A DNA stretch of 64,000 nucleotides, taken from the NCBI RefSeq assembly GCF_009870125.1, contig NC_046680.1:21285501-21349500 (forward strand), read 5' to 3'. Under the pieces are notes generated by a model, which made no database searches, was not told the origin of the DNA, and saw only the letters and a program-made list of their open reading frames with translations. This document shows positions 51,601 through 62,962 of this stretch, piece after piece. The DNA comes from Drosophila pseudoobscura. Taxonomy: Eukaryota; Arthropoda; Insecta; Diptera; Drosophilidae. The first letter of the stretch is position 1. Each line of letters starts with the position of its first letter. A program made the translations under genes and the position numbers.

Positions 51601-54600
51601 CGTATCTGTATCTGAAGCCGATGCCGATGCTGATGCTGTAGCTGTAGTTGTGGCTCTGGCTGTCTCTGTATCTGTATCTGCATCTGCATCTGCATCCGAG
51701 AGAGCTGTGCACGAGTCTAGGCCACACGTGCGTGAGAATAGGAACGGCCCGGTCTCGTCGGACGCGACGGCTTGAAATCTGATAATCAGTCAGTCCCGAG
51801 TGGCAAGTGGAACCTTATCGTCGCCGCGTCGCCACACTTGACCACTCAGATGTGATGTTGGCGTTGCCATAAATCCCGCCATTCCGATTGCGATTCTGAT
51901 TGCGATTGTGATAAGAGCTCTCCGCCAAACTCAGAGCTGACTGGCAGTTGCAACGCGTTTGCCGTCGAGCGTAGACATGTCCGCGTCCGCGTCCGCGTCC
52001 TGGTCGAGGACACTCGTCGCCCTGACCATCACCTGGCTGAGCATGGTCTGCCTCCTGCCGGTGGAGACCTTCTGCGACACATCCTACTACGAAAAGTACT
52101 ACGCTGCCCGTCGCTACGTGCCGCTCAAGCGGAATGCCCCGCTGCTCTTCAACTTCACCCTCACCCTGACCGATTCCGACTCAGCCCAACTGGCAGTCCA
52201 CGAGCGGCCCGCCCTCGTCGGCAATCTGCAGGTGCTGGGCGCCTGGAAGGCCAGCGGAGCCCTGCTCCTGAACCGGACGGCCATCCACAACGTGTGGAGC
52301 GGATCGGTGGAGATTCCCCAGAACAGCAGCGTGGAGTATCGCTACTTTGCCGCCGCCGTGGGCCGCTCCGGGAACGTGCAAGTCCGTCGCTGGGAGTCGC
52401 ATGTGCTGCCAAGGACCTTCAACGTCACCAAGCTGCCGGGCAACCGGAGCGACGAGTTTGGGGTCATCTCTGGCCAGCGACAGCTGACGCTGGGCTGGCT
52501 CCAGGAATCCGGGAGCATTCTACAGCTGAAGGTGTTCCGCGACGCCCTGCGCCTGGAGGAGGATCCCGTGGACTCCGGGCGTGGAGCGCTGCGTCTGCGT
52601 GTGCAGCCCGTGGATCCGGCCACCCTGTCGCCCATCCTGAGCTCCGCTCGCGCCAACATCGAGTACGTCCGCATGGCCTACGCCGACAGCAAGCTGCGGG
52701 CCCAGCCGGAATACGGAGTGCCGTATGCAGCCCCCGACATCCTCATGTACCACGCGGCCCTGGATGAGCTGGAGAAGGTCGCCTTCCTCGTGGAGGTCTA
52801 TGCAGAACAGACGGAGGATGATCTGGTGCGGCTCCTGGGCTACGCCCACCTGCAGCCCACATCGCTGACGGGCAGTGAGGGCACTGTGACCCTCAGCCTG
52901 ATCTCGCCCCTGTGGCAGCGCGTGGTGGGAGAGCTGCGGATGGAGTACCTGCTCATCCGTCCGATGGCCAACCACAGCTTCGATCTGCGCACCAGCTTCG
53001 CCCACTACTGGAGGGGCAACTGGACGGGGCTGGAGATCGGGCACCGGGGACTGGGCAAGAGCCTGACGGTCACCTCCAATGCGGCGCCTCTGATCGAGAA
53101 CACGCTGGCCTCGATGCTGGCCTCCGTGGAGCTGGGCGCCGATCTCGTGGAGTTCGATGTGCAGCTGACCAGCGACCTGGTGGCCATCATACACCACGAC
53201 TGGAGCATCCACGTGTGCATCCACCCCAAGACGCCGACGAGCCGCGACGACCTCACCGAGGTCCTCTTGAAGGACATCACCTACGAGCAGCTGAAGGAGC
53301 TGAAGACCTACCAGATCGTGGGCAACAAGATCGTCGAGTACCCGGCCCACAACAACGTCGAGCAGCTGGAGCAGCGCCTCTTCCCCACCCTGCAGGACTT
53401 CTTCGAGCGCGTGAACCAGAGCGTGGGCCTCGACATTGAGCTGAAGTGGCCGCAGCAGAAGGCGAACGGGGAGTACGAGAGCGAGCAGACGATCGACAAG
53501 AACCTGTTCGTCGACCGCATCCTGGAGGTGGTGCAGCAGCACGGCTGCGGGCGGCTCAACATCCTGAAGAGCTTCGACGTGGACCTGTGCTCCCTTTTGC
53601 GCTTCAAGCAGAACATGTACCCCGTGCTGGTCCTCTCGAGCAGCACGAATGACTACTACTCGGATCCCCGCACCAGCGTCGTGGAGACCATCAACTTTGT
53701 GCAGGCCTTCGATCTAGCCGGCATCGCCCCGAACACCGTACCCATCAAGGCCAATCCCGCGCTGGTGCAGAGCGCCAAGGACCAGGTCGAGCTGGTCCTG
53801 GCCTGGGGGGCCGACCTCAAGGACCGCGCCTCCATCGACTCGTTCATCCAGATGGGTCTCACGGGCGTCATCTACGATCGCATGGACCTCTGGATCAGTC
53901 CCAACCAGACGAGTGCCTTCGAGTCCGAGCAGGATCTGCCCGACTTCTTCCAGCTGCAGTGCGAGCCGACGCCCCAGAAGCGCGTGGTGAACGCCACCAT
54001 CGAGAGCATCCTGAGCAACGTTAACTTCTTGTAGTACTCTTACTTATACATATTTACGTCAATCAATAAACGAGCTAGAAAGGAGCCCCTGATCTACCCC
54101 TGCTCCTGCTCCTGCTCCTTGAGTAATGGGTGGGCGTGGATTCCCTGAGCATTGGTGCCGTAAATGCGCCACGGTTTCCCCGCTATACTCGTACGTGTGC
54201 TGGCAAAAGTAAACGTAAACGTGAACTTGAAAATTTAAGTCTTTAATGAAATCATTGCCATATCCCACCGATGTTTGTGGGGATGATGATGCTGGGTTCC
54301 ATTTGCATACCCATACCCCAAACCATACCCATACCCATACCCGTTCGCAAGCAATCAACTGGGGGCTGCTGACGTTGGATGATGGCTGGGCTATGGGTCC
54401 GCACGCTTTTCCCTAGAGACAATTACCTGCAGCTCTCGTCTCGCTTTGCACTCGCTGCGGCGGGGATTAGGGGTGTCCATGCATATGTAAATACGCGGCA
54501 TTTATTACAGCCATGTATCCGATTCGCCGTCGGTGGGTGTACATGTTGTTCGGCAATTTGGCGCGGCATGGCATGCTGGCAGGGAAGGAGAGAATTGCCA

Positions 54601-56399
54601 CAAATAATTGGATATGCAAAATGTTGAATTCAAAACAAATGTGCAAATTGCCGTTTAGTAAATCAAGAATGGTAATTGCAGTGATGGATCCATATAACAG
54701 GGTACACATCTGTGGGTTTCTCTAATTATCAAAGGTCACAATCGAAGCCATCTATAAATTATTCTTAGATTAGATTTGAAAGTAGCTAATCTTATCCTCC
54801 GTTTGTTTACAGCGCCAGCTGATGGAGGCCTACATCCGACAGAAGAGGGCGTCGCCGGGCATGGTCCAGGCCAGTGATCTGCAGATCAGTCGACCCATGT
54901 CCGGGATGCGCAGCAACAGCCGCGAGCTGCATGCCTACGACGGACCGATGCAGTTCATCAGCTCGCCACTCAATCCCGACCAGATACTCACCAACGGCAG
55001 CCCCGTCGGTGGAACAGTTGCCATGAACTCCACTCGAAATCACTCGAACAATATGCGAACCCTGAGTACCATCAGCCAGGAGGGTATGACAGCCCTAGCC
55101 CCAATCAGAAATGTAGGAGATAATGAGTGCGTTCTTCCATCCACAGCGGATCTAATCGAGGAGATCTCATCGCATGAGCTGGAGGACGAGGAGAGCAGTC
55201 CCGTGACGGTGATCGAGCAGCAACAGACCGCGCCGCACAGCGCCAACTCCACGCATTCGCAGCGGCCAAGCACCACCCGCCAGCCGTCCTTCAACGACAC
55301 CCTGGACGAGGATGACTACACCAACCGCAACATAGCCGGTGCGGCACCTGTCCGTCCCGTTGGACTGGCCTCCTCGCCCTACAAGGAGGCGGGTCTGGAC
55401 GGCAGCAGCATGGAAACATCGAACGGAGCCGGTGGGGAGTCCGAGGGCGATGTGATCGGTAACATCGATCAGTTCGTGATGCAGCCAGCGCCCCAGGGAG
55501 TCTTGTACAAATGTCGCATCACACGGGATCGCAAGGGCATGGATCGCGGCCTGTTCCCCATATACTATTTGCACCTGGAGCGGGACTACGGAAAGAAGAT
55601 CTTTCTGCTGGGAGGTGGGTCAACCATGGACTCCTTCTCTCCGGGAACTCTCTGCTTAATCTTCCGATTCCTTTGCAGGTCGCAAGCGGAAGAAGAGCAA
55701 GACATCGAACTACATTGTCAGCTGCGACCCCACGGACCTGTCCCGCAGCGCTGATGGCTTCTGCGGCAAACTGCGATCCAATGTCTTTGGCACATCCTTC
55801 ACGGTCTTTGACAGTGGCAACAAGGACAGCACGGACAGTCCGCGTCTCGACCTGGCCGTCATCATCTACGTGAGTACAACATTCAGAGAGGTGGTGCAAT
55901 CCTAAAGGATTTTTACTCTCCAACAGGACACCAACATCCTGGGATTCAAGGGACCCCGCAACATGACTGTGATACTGCCGGGCATGACTGAGGACGATCA
56001 GCGTGTCAAGATCAGTTCAGCGGATCCCAAGCAGACGGGCATTCTCGACTTGTATAAGATGAAGGTGGGACTCTTCACTGATCCGATCCGAATTTATGTA
56101 TCATCCCAGGAATTGAACAATCTTTGCAGAATATGGACAACATTGTGGAGCTGCACAACAAGACGCCCGTGTGGAACGACGAGACGCAGTCGTATGTGCT
56201 CAACTTCCATGGACGCGTCACCCAGGCGTCGGTGAAGAACTTTCAGCTGGTGCACGACTCCGATCCCGAGTACATTGTGATGCAGTTCGGCCGCACCTCG
56301 GAGGATGTCTTCACCATGGACTATCGCTATCCCCTGTGCGCCATGCAAGCCTTTGCCATAGCCCTCAGCAGTTTTGATGGCAAAATAGCCTGCGAGTGA
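33604..56399 (+). CDS. ktub: king tubby (Tubby-like protein)
   Basis: The exons are 33604-33645, 54813-55083, 55147-55614, 55679-55869, 55927-56064 and 56130-56399, giving 459 residues. Exon 1 ([14 protein letters not shown]) joins [16 protein letters not shown] after a 21 kb intron; a second start at the ATG at 54822 would give the short form. The 63-base intron at 55084-55146 restores the conserved [13 protein letters not shown]. The N-terminal half is acidic and disordered. The C-terminal tubby domain (about 205-459) holds [14 protein letters not shown], the basic [13 protein letters not shown] phosphoinositide-binding strand, [14 protein letters not shown] and the terminal FDGKIACE. Tubby proteins bind PI(4,5)P2 and deliver membrane cargo to cilia. 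In flies ktub acts in rhodopsin endocytosis and sensory cilia. AATAAA is at 56958-56963. Confidence 0.96.
35264..35917 (-). mobile_element. DINE-1/INE-1-like helentron, second copy, reversed
   Basis: On the minus strand it starts TTATACCCGATACTAG, carries the block CTTGATCAGCATCAATAGCC, and ends with the same terminal hairpin (35282-35305) and GTTCCCCCTCGTT. It is shorter than the copy at 31131 because it lacks most internal blocks. It has gained an AT-rich tandem array (about 35577-35745, unit resembling AATAATTATTCAATAAAAATC). Confidence 0.85.
37545..37592. repeat. Seven-base tandem repeat (GGCAGTC)n, degenerate
   Basis: Six to seven units such as GGCAGTC, GGCAGTT and GACAGTC in tandem within the ktub intron. 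No function seen. Confidence 0.7.
44996..45027. repeat. Tandem (ACCACGG)n repeat
   Basis: Four near-perfect ACCACGG/ACCACGA units. Simple intronic microsatellite. Confidence 0.7.
46867..47112. repeat. Two-copy tandem duplication, unit about 123 bp
   Basis: CCATTGCC-N-TTACCTTACCTTATTGCCTA and the rest of the unit, up to CTCGCAATCGGTTC, recur at an offset of 123 bases (46867 and 46990). Only about five differences separate the copies, and CCATTGC begins again at 47114. The near identity indicates a recent duplication. It may lie inside a larger unrecognised repeat (about 46771-47420). Confidence 0.8.
50646..51170 (-). other. Unrecognised GC-rich, coding-like patch with an 84-nt tandem repeat (minus strand)
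   Basis: Composition changes sharply from the AT-rich surroundings. Two minus-strand open segments abut. The first, 51170-50970, includes [19 protein letters not shown]. The second, 50962-50646, is in another frame and contains two diverged 28-residue units beginning [13 protein letters not shown] and [14 protein letters not shown]; the DNA repeats TATCCGGCGA at 50773 and 50857. A possible acceptor (TTTTCAG at 50945-50939) and donor (GC|GTAAGG near 50647) frame the second segment. No family is recognised. It may be an orphan gene, a decayed gene or a transposon fragment. No start codon can be defended. Confidence 0.35.
51594..51702. repeat. Degenerate hexanucleotide array upstream of the GDPD gene
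   Basis: Runs of TGTATC, GATGCC/GATGCT, TGTAGC and CTGCAT in 6-base register. It is open in the plus frame, but the encoded Ser/Ala/Val/Asp repeat is characteristic of expanded microsatellite rather than a gene. Confidence 0.6.
51977..54034 (+). CDS. CG9394: Glycerophosphodiester phosphodiesterase with CBM20 domain (GPCPD1 family), nested in the ktub intron
   Basis: Single exon, 685 residues. ATG at 51977 follows a leader and starts an N-terminal signal peptide or anchor ([17 protein letters not shown], residues about 12-29). A CBM20-type starch-binding domain spans about 57-165 ([30 protein letters not shown]). The GDPD catalytic barrel spans about 350-655 with [10 protein letters not shown] (catalytic His about 355), [10 protein letters not shown] and HHDWSI, then DIELKWP. 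GPCPD1 relatives hydrolyse glycerophosphocholine to glycerol-3-phosphate and choline. A signal peptide is unlike cytosolic human GPCPD1 and suggests a secretory or lumenal enzyme; about seven N-x-S/T sites agree. Same strand as its host; AATAAA is at 54065-54070. The symbol rests on synteny next to ktub. Confidence 0.9.
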   Translation: MSASASASWSRTLVALTITWLSMVCLLPVETFCDTSYYEKYYAARRYVPLKRNAPLLFNFTLTLTDSDSAQLAVHERPALVGNLQVLGAWKASGALLLNRTAIHNVWSGSVEIPQNSSVEYRYFAAAVGRSGNVQVRRWESHVLPRTFNVTKLPGNRSDEFGVISGQRQLTLGWLQESGSILQLKVFRDALRLEEDPVDSGRGALRLRVQPVDPATLSPILSSARANIEYVRMAYADSKLRAQPEYGVPYAAPDILMYHAALDELEKVAFLVEVYAEQTEDDLVRLLGYAHLQPTSLTGSEGTVTLSLISPLWQRVVGELRMEYLLIRPMANHSFDLRTSFAHYWRGNWTGLEIGHRGLGKSLTVTSNAAPLIENTLASMLASVELGADLVEFDVQLTSDLVAIIHHDWSIHVCIHPKTPTSRDDLTEVLLKDITYEQLKELKTYQIVGNKIVEYPAHNNVEQLEQRLFPTLQDFFERVNQSVGLDIELKWPQQKANGEYESEQTIDKNLFVDRILEVVQQHGCGRLNILKSFDVDLCSLLRFKQNMYPVLVLSSSTNDYYSDPRTSVVETINFVQAFDLAGIAPNTVPIKANPALVQSAKDQVELVLAWGADLKDRASIDSFIQMGLTGVIYDRMDLWISPNQTSAFESEQDLPDFFQLQCEPTPQKRVVNATIESILSNVNFL
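54035..54812 (+). other. Remaining ktub intron after the nested gene
   Basis: Contains the GDPD polyadenylation signal, a (CATACC)n run near 54305-54343 and ordinary intron sequence ending at the acceptor GTTTGTTTACAG (54812). Nothing else seen. Confidence 0.5.
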
Positions 56400-57449
56400 G
56401 CCAACCCAGCCCCAGGACCTGTCCCGCTGCCTTATGTATAGATGTATAATGGATCGTGGATCGTGGATCATGCCGTGGTGGAAGACATAGACGCATTATT
56501 GATGATAGCCTCAGAAATCTAGTCACTCGAAGTAGGACAACGTTGATATATGTGTGTGTGTATAGATACGATAATGTACTTAATGCATATGTTACGTACA
56601 ACATCTTTTCAGAATTTTCTCACCGATTTTGTAAAGAATTATACCGAAGAATTATAGTACGTAGTTGAGTTCGTGTAACTTTGTACTTCTAAATGTGTGC
56701 CCTGTAAACGCCCTGTAAGTTCAATTGTAAGCAATATCGAGACATGTATGTAGATGTCATCAAAGTTAAATATCATTGATCAATTCGATAGTCCGCATAT
56801 AGGAGCAGACTATATCCAATGCGATTACTATTAGCCGGTAAGAGAGCATACTAACTTTTGCTGAGCTCGAAATATGATTAAGGCCCCAAGAAGTATCGAT
56901 TCTGCGAGTATTTATGTATTGTATTTACTTTACGACTCTATATCACACCAAATACATAATAAAAAACAATGCAATACATATTTAACATATTATTTTATTC
57001 AGAGAAACCCGTGGAAGTTCTGGTGTAGCTTAGGTAATGTTTTATTTATTACTCGTACATATATTAATATCGTTAAGTACATTTACTTTATCTGTTGCAT
57101 GTCAAATGCAAATTTCCAGCTGTCAAGGCCATTCACATAATCGTAGAAATCATAGATTCGTATTTACAAAAGAATTAAACCATTTTCACTCATTTGACGG
57201 CTCCATCACATTGGAAGTGTACAAAGAATACACAATAGTTGTATAAATATCCTCGGATGGTATTGTTAATAACTAATAAGTACAGGAGCGAGTACTCTGG
57301 AATAGCGTGGGATATCTTTTATCCTTAATCAGACTCTGAACGCTTCACATAATGCGATACTTTTCACTCAACACAAAGTGGTTAAGTTGCGGTTTTCTCT
57401 TTATACATTATACATATAATATCTTTCTTCTGACTTATACCCGCTCTTG
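56400..57449. other. Convergent 3' region between ktub and Tmtc3
   Basis: AT-rich. ktub AATAAA is at 56958-56963. TTTATT at 57041-57050 gives overlapping minus-strand AATAAA candidates for Tmtc3, so the two transcripts may overlap or abut. No gene seen. Confidence 0.5.
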
Positions 57450-60369
57450 CTATAATCGTTTGCGAGACTTGTGTGGGCTTGCGCGATCCTGGGGGAGCTT
57501 AAACTCGTGCGGTTCGTAGTCCTCGTACGCGAGCTGCCGCTCTGGCGCCGACTCAGGTAACTTGTTGATTTTCTGCAGTCTCGAATGGACAATCTGCAGA
57601 TGGCGACCAATATAGTCCTCGGCGGGAGCCAGTCGTTGGGCATATTGCAGGCAGGCGGCCGCCTTGGCCAGCCGCTTGCGCTCGACAAACACCACGCACA
57701 GATTGTGCAGGCCCTGGGTATTCTGGGGCTCGTAGTGAAGGATGCTGCGATAGCACTTCTCGGCCGCATCCAGATCCTTCATATGATTGATGTAAATATC
57801 GCCCAGCAGGATGAGGCCCTTGACGTGCGAGGCGTGATGGCGTATTAGCTGGTTGAGAAACGGCACTGCATCCAGGGGCCGCTTCGTGTCCGCCAGCAGG
57901 AGGGCCAGATTGAAGAGCGCACTGCGAAAGTCCGACTTGAGGTGGATGGCTCGCTTGAAGAACTGCTCTGCCTCTTCGAAGCTCGACTCGTCCATGGCCA
58001 GCATGCCCAGATTGAAGTAGACTTTCTCGTTGTGATCATCCTTGGCCAGCACCTTGTACAGGCGCGAGCGGGACACCTTACGCGCCTCCTCGCCACCCAG
58101 CTCCTGCAACAGAATGGCCGAGTTGAGAAGCGCCTGCTCGTGCTCCGGGTACAGCTCGATGGCCTTGTTGAAGTACACCTGGGCCTGCTGGCTCTTGCCC
58201 TGCTCCAGAAAGACCACACCCAGGTTGTAGTAGATGTCCGCGTTCTCGCTGTCATACAGTAGAGCCTGCTCGTACACCTCCTGCGCCTGGGCTGTGCGAT
58301 TGAGCTTCATCAGAATATCGCCGCGGTTGATGTAGGCCTGCAGGGATGCGAAGTATATAGTATATTACAATTGTCAGTCTAGGGGCGATCAAGGGATCTC
58401 ACCTGAACGTAATCACTCCTCATGCTGATGGCCTGGCGGTAGAGATGGTCGGCCTCCTCGAGCCGTGTCTGGTTCTTGGCTATGAGATTCGCTAGGTTGA
58501 TGAAAACATTTAAATGATTAGGGGCTATGCGTGCATGATAGCTGACTCCAGGCTTGGCCTGCGGAAAGAGAGCCTTGGCCTTCACGTAAGCCTGCTCTGC
58601 CTCTGCGTACCGCTTGAGGTTATTTAACGTGCGCCCAACATTGATGTGGGCACCAATATCGTCCGTTTGAATGCGCACCGCCTCCTGAAAGTAGAGCAGG
58701 GCCTCCTCGTACCCTCCCTCGTTCTCGAGGGCGTGTCCCACATTGTTGTACAGCTTGGCATTGCGCTGATTCACGTGCACGCCGGACATGAACAGAGAGT
58801 ACTCCGTCCGCCAGTCCCGATTACGTTGATGGGTCTTCAGGGCGTGGGAAAGCAGTAAAACGCCGAGTGCCACCTGCCCCACGATTCTCCATTTGAGGCA
58901 CCAACGTCGCTGCAGCTGCTCGAAGCCGTAGGCCACCAGCAGGCAGTAGCCCATCGATGGCATATAGAGAATGCGTTCGGCCACCACAAAACCGACCGGA
59001 AAGAACAGATTGGAGGCCGGCAGAAAGGGCAGCACCATCCACCCGAGGCACATGAGCAGCGTGCGTGATTGGGCCAGATTGCGGGTGAAGCAGGCTTTGG
59101 CCACCAGCGCTCCCAGGGCCAGGAAGGTGCACAGAGTGGTCACGTTGCGAGCATCCGAGAATCCCTCCAGCAGCGGAACAGTGCCTGAAATGGAATCAGT
59201 TAATAAGACACTCTTTTTAATGAGGTATTGCACTCACCCATGGTCCAGTCACAGCAGAGCAGAGAGGGGCACAGGAGAAGCCAGCAATTTAGGTAGATGA
59301 GGTAGCCGTAGGTGAGCTGACGTTCGGGCGTATCTGCCGCCGAAGCTGGATTGTCGAAGCGCGTGAAAATGGGCAGCTGTGAGCCCATCACATAGACACG
59401 CCCTGCCAAAAGGGCCACCGTGATGCCGCCCAGAAAGAACAAGCGTTTCCACAGAGTCGACGACGACCAGCGACGAGCGCCCGACACACTCCCCAGCTTG
59501 GGGGACTGCTGCTCGGGCTGCTCCTCAAAGAAGCGCAGCACAAAGTTGCACAAGTGCAGCGGACGCAGTTGATGCACGACGAACAGCTCGTATACGACGC
59601 ATATTCCGGCAATGGTGATTCCCTGCTCCTTGCACAGCATGGATGCCGAAAGGCAACTGCCAAAGCAGAAGAACAGTCCCAGCCAATTGGTGCGCCGAGT
59701 GCAGCCGGAATCGCCGACGGACTTCGCGTAGCTGAGAAAGGCGGCCAGGAAGCAGATGGAAGAGAGCAATTCAGCGCGGCCGACGACGCCAGTAACGGCC
59801 TCCGTGTGCACCGGGTGAATGGCAAAGAGCAGCGAGGCCACAAAGGCGCATGTGTTGAGCGAGGACGACGGTGCATTACTGCCTACGGCCGCACACTGCC
59901 GGAGCACCAGCCGGCAGACCCGACGCCACAGCAGGCAGACCAGCAAGTGCAGCAGCAGGTTGACGAGATGGTAGCCAAACGGCTCCAGTGCATGCAGCAA
60001 GTAGTTGAAGCGGAACGTCATCACTGTGAGCGGTCGGTAGGACTTGTGGGACTGCTCTTTGCGCATCGGCGTGCCCCAAAAATCGTTAAGGAACACATTA
60101 CGCAGTGGCGTGTGGGGCCGCAGGTCCTTGTTATCCCTTATCGCACTGATGTCGTCAAACACGAGCCCGCACTGGGTGCTGTTGTAATAACAGGCGATGC
60201 ACGCAACGCAGATGCACACAAACTCGAGCAGATTCCGCTGCGAGGAGCTACCTCTAACCACCACCTCTCTCTCCCGGTTACGGTTGCATGGTATAGCATA
60301 GGCTGCTGCTGTCTGAACTATTGGCAACTGCGGACTGGTGCTGGGGTTGGGGTTGGGGTTCATTGACAT
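57450..60369 (-). CDS. Tmtc3: Transmembrane and TPR protein, O-mannosyltransferase family (TMTC3)
   Basis: The exons are 60369-59238, 59184-58403 and 58337-57450, giving 933 residues. The first half has multiple membrane helices of the GT-C glycosyltransferase type. The acidic FDDISAIRDNKDLR loop lies after TM1 (about residue 73), the pattern expected for the conserved lumenal acidic pair. CLLFAIHPVHTEAV-like sequence and a DUF1736-like segment follow (about 370-440). From about residue 520 to 880 there are nine to ten TPR units (e.g. AKLYNNVGHALENEGGYEEA, ADIYYNLGVVFLEQGKSQQA). The basic tail ends SPHKSRKRL. TMTC1-4 transfer O-linked mannose to cadherins and related proteins in the ER. CG4050 is the fly TMTC3 as I recall; assignment among TMTC paralogues is from memory and synteny. 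The start is the first of two close ATGs (60369, then 60363). Confidence 0.9.
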
Positions 60370-62454
60370 GTTGACTTCGCGTTACTTCGTGAAATCGTGA
60401 AACGTTTCATGTATCCATAATTGCTTATTCATTCGATGGAATGTTGCATGTAGGGCTTTTCCTGATTGTACTATGGAAGGGTTTCGGGGTGGTCTACATG
60501 GCCTGGAAATAAATGGTATACAAATGGAGGAAATTAGTTAGAAAATTGATAGCTTACATCTCAGTTATCTAGAGTTGTGATTGTATTAAATACTATCTTT
60601 AGAAAGGGTTCCGTTCCCATATCTATAAGATTTCCCTATAGGAAGACACTCTTAAAAGTATGCTTTGATATAATTCCCCAGGGATAAGTACATGGTATAT
60701 CTCCTGATTCTATTAGATACATACTCCAGTTACTTTTTGCAGTAACATGTACGTCGTATACACGCACAGATGTACTTATATACGAATACATATGTCCCAG
60801 AACCATAGATACATACCGAAATACTTTTCTTACTTTCACACAAATCTCATCTTTATAGTCCCCTTGAATCCACACACCTTTTGGCTTCTATTCAAAGGTC
60901 GCTTTTAATGGCAGACTTTCTTCCGGCTTTTTATGGCCACTTGCTGGTTTTACAAGGAAGCAAAAACTGATTGTGGAAAAATCAATTAGCGCGCAACAAA
61001 GTAACTTCGTCCCGGTTACTGTCCTCGATACCAACTGCACACACAAAAGGCCCGAAGTTAACAAAGTTGTAAATGGAGGCAGCGACTCGGCCGCTGGAAC
61101 ACCCGGAGACGGAGACGGAGACCAGAGCGGGCCGGCATATACGGACGGAGAGAGACGGCCAAAGAGAGCGATGCAAAATTGCAGGCAGTGAGCGAGAGTC
61201 GGAGAGAGTTTTGTTTGTGTTTTACATATTATGGAAGGCGGAGGAGGAGCCAGAACGTGAGCATTACTAGGCGGGGCACATCGGCATGCTGAGGCGGATG
61301 TAGATGAAGATGGGGAGTGGATGCAACATAGAGAGGCATACAACAATGTTGCGCTCAATGTCATCGATTTTCGAGGCGGACAGTCAAAACAAACCACCAC
61401 CGAAGTAAGCGCTCATAAAGAGAGAAGGCTTTGGAGTCGCAGCTGAGCGCAACTTTGTTGCACGACCGAGTTTTCCCGAAGGACGACGGCCAGGATGGTG
61501 TTCCACGTGCTCTGGTTTCCCGCCAATTGCGGCGCATGAGCTCTGATATCCTTGCACTTTCACTTCGGGGCTTTCTCTATCGCTCTCGATGCGCTCTCCG
61601 GCTCTCTGCTGAAATTAATGGATGTTTGTGTTTTTGTAAAATTACTTTGACCGAGATACGCCGGGGAGCTGGCGCTCGAGAGCCTTCCACATGTCCTCTC
61701 CCATGCGCTTTGACATGGACATGGAAATCGAGACGCCATTACAACAACGGAGTCCCAGCGGCGGCCGCACACCCACACAAGCAAATAAATGCGAATCCAC
61801 CAACTTTGTTGCAATTTTACAATGATCACAATGTTGCTGGGGAAATTACGAGGTTGGCTTTAGTTGTAACGTTAGCGGAATCTCCTTACCGTAGTTTATT
61901 AGTAGTTTACTTGTTGATGCAGTTTCATTTTAGCAAAATAAAGTTACATTTTAACACAAACTCTAACTTTCGACTCAGCCTTGTTTTGTTGTTGAGGTAT
62001 CGATGCCGATGACATGCTGCTTCTTCCATTTCTGCCATTCATGGCCATATGACACTAGACTTTGCTCATGGGCGTATGACACTAGACTGTGCCAACTGAC
62101 TAGCTGCAACAACAGGGCTAGTCTTTGGAGAAGAGCACGCTTGCTGCCTTGCTGGCTGCTTGCTCACAAACAGTTCTTCAGTTGTTTGACTGATAGCGTC
62201 CAGAGACGGTTTCGAACACTAATTTTGCGCTTTGTCTTGTATTTTATCTCTTCGCATCAAAGTTGTCGCAGTCTAATGTCATAACACCATCATTCCGACC
62301 AATATTACCACCTATCGGCTGTGAACAACCCTGAAAACGCGACTGTATCGATAGGTGTTTTCCACCTCTGGCCGCGTTTTAGCAAAAGTTGGAAAAATTG
62401 TGTTTTTTCCTGAAAACATTAAATAAAACATCACAGATCAGTTGTAGTACGATC
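60370..62454. other. Intergenic region between divergent Tmtc3 and mago
   Basis: No supported gene; the 193-residue frame at 61431-62012 shows no domain or codon bias. A 14-base direct repeat (TATGACACTAGACT) occurs at 62048 and 62075. The last 110 bases are the mago promoter and leader. Confidence 0.5.
62346..62353. promoter_or_regulatory. DRE element (TATCGATA) in the mago promoter
   Basis: A perfect palindromic DREF/BEAF-type site 102 bases upstream of the mago ATG. It is typical of TATA-less housekeeping promoters in flies. Confidence 0.75.
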
Positions 62455-62962
62455 ATGTCTTCCGAGGATTTCTATTTGCGCTATTACGTTGGACACAAGG
62501 GCAAGTTCGGACACGAGTTTCTCGAGTTCGAGTTCCGGCCGGACGGCAAGCTGCGCTACGCCAACAATTCCAACTACAAAAACGACACTATGATCCGCAA
62601 AGAAGCGTTTGTGCACCAGTCCGTCATGGAAGAGCTGAAACGTATCATAATTGACTCTGAGATAATGCAGGAAGACGATTTGCCCTGGCCGCCACCAGAT
62701 CGCGTGGGTCGTCAGGTAAGTGCCACCACCTGAATGACTGCCAGTGAAAGTGTATTTACCTCGTCCCGTCGTTTTTTAGGAACTGGAGATTGTAATTGGC
62801 GACGAGCACATCTCGTTTACTACCTCAAAAACAGGCTCATTGGTGGACGTGAATCGTTCAAAGGACCCCGAGGGCTTGCGCTGCTTCTATTATCTGGTGC
62901 AAGATCTCAAGTGTTTGGTCTTCTCGCTCATCGGCCTGCACTTCAAGATCAAGCCCATATAA
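62455..62962 (+). CDS. mago: mago nashi, exon junction complex core subunit
   Basis: Two exons, 62455-62715 and 62780-62962, encode 147 residues, the exact family length. The start [20 protein letters not shown], the central KAxx-type acidic helix around [15 protein letters not shown], and the end [14 protein letters not shown] are invariant features of Mago. Mago binds Y14 (Tsunagi) as a heterodimer that locks eIF4A3 on spliced mRNA. In Drosophila it is needed for oskar mRNA localisation and splicing of long-intron genes. The frame is open upstream from 62389, but the conserved N-terminus fixes the ATG at 62455. AATAAA signals are at 63147 and 63162. Confidence 0.98.

Larger units (their letters stand above)
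33646..51976 (+). other. Large ktub intron, left part: mostly non-coding, with repeats and one unexplained GC-rich patch
   Basis: About 18 kb, rich in mononucleotide and purine/pyrimidine tracts, with many spurious ORFs. Items listed separately are the second DINE-1 copy, several tandem repeats, a 123-bp duplication near 46.9 kb and coding-like DNA at 50.6-51.2 kb. A CAA/CAG tract lies at 42507-42540 and (GTGT)n at 41375-41393. I could not support a further gene. Confidence 0.5.

Noticed and set aside
52520-53542. 340-codon minus-strand frame
   Set aside because: Antisense to the GDPD gene; rich in His/Gln/Val as expected from reverse reading of GC-rich codons.
59554-60366. 270-codon plus-strand frame
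   Set aside because: Antisense to the Tmtc3 first exon.
61431-62012. 193-codon plus frame between Tmtc3 and mago
   Set aside because: No signal, domain or codon bias; starts at a non-ATG codon.
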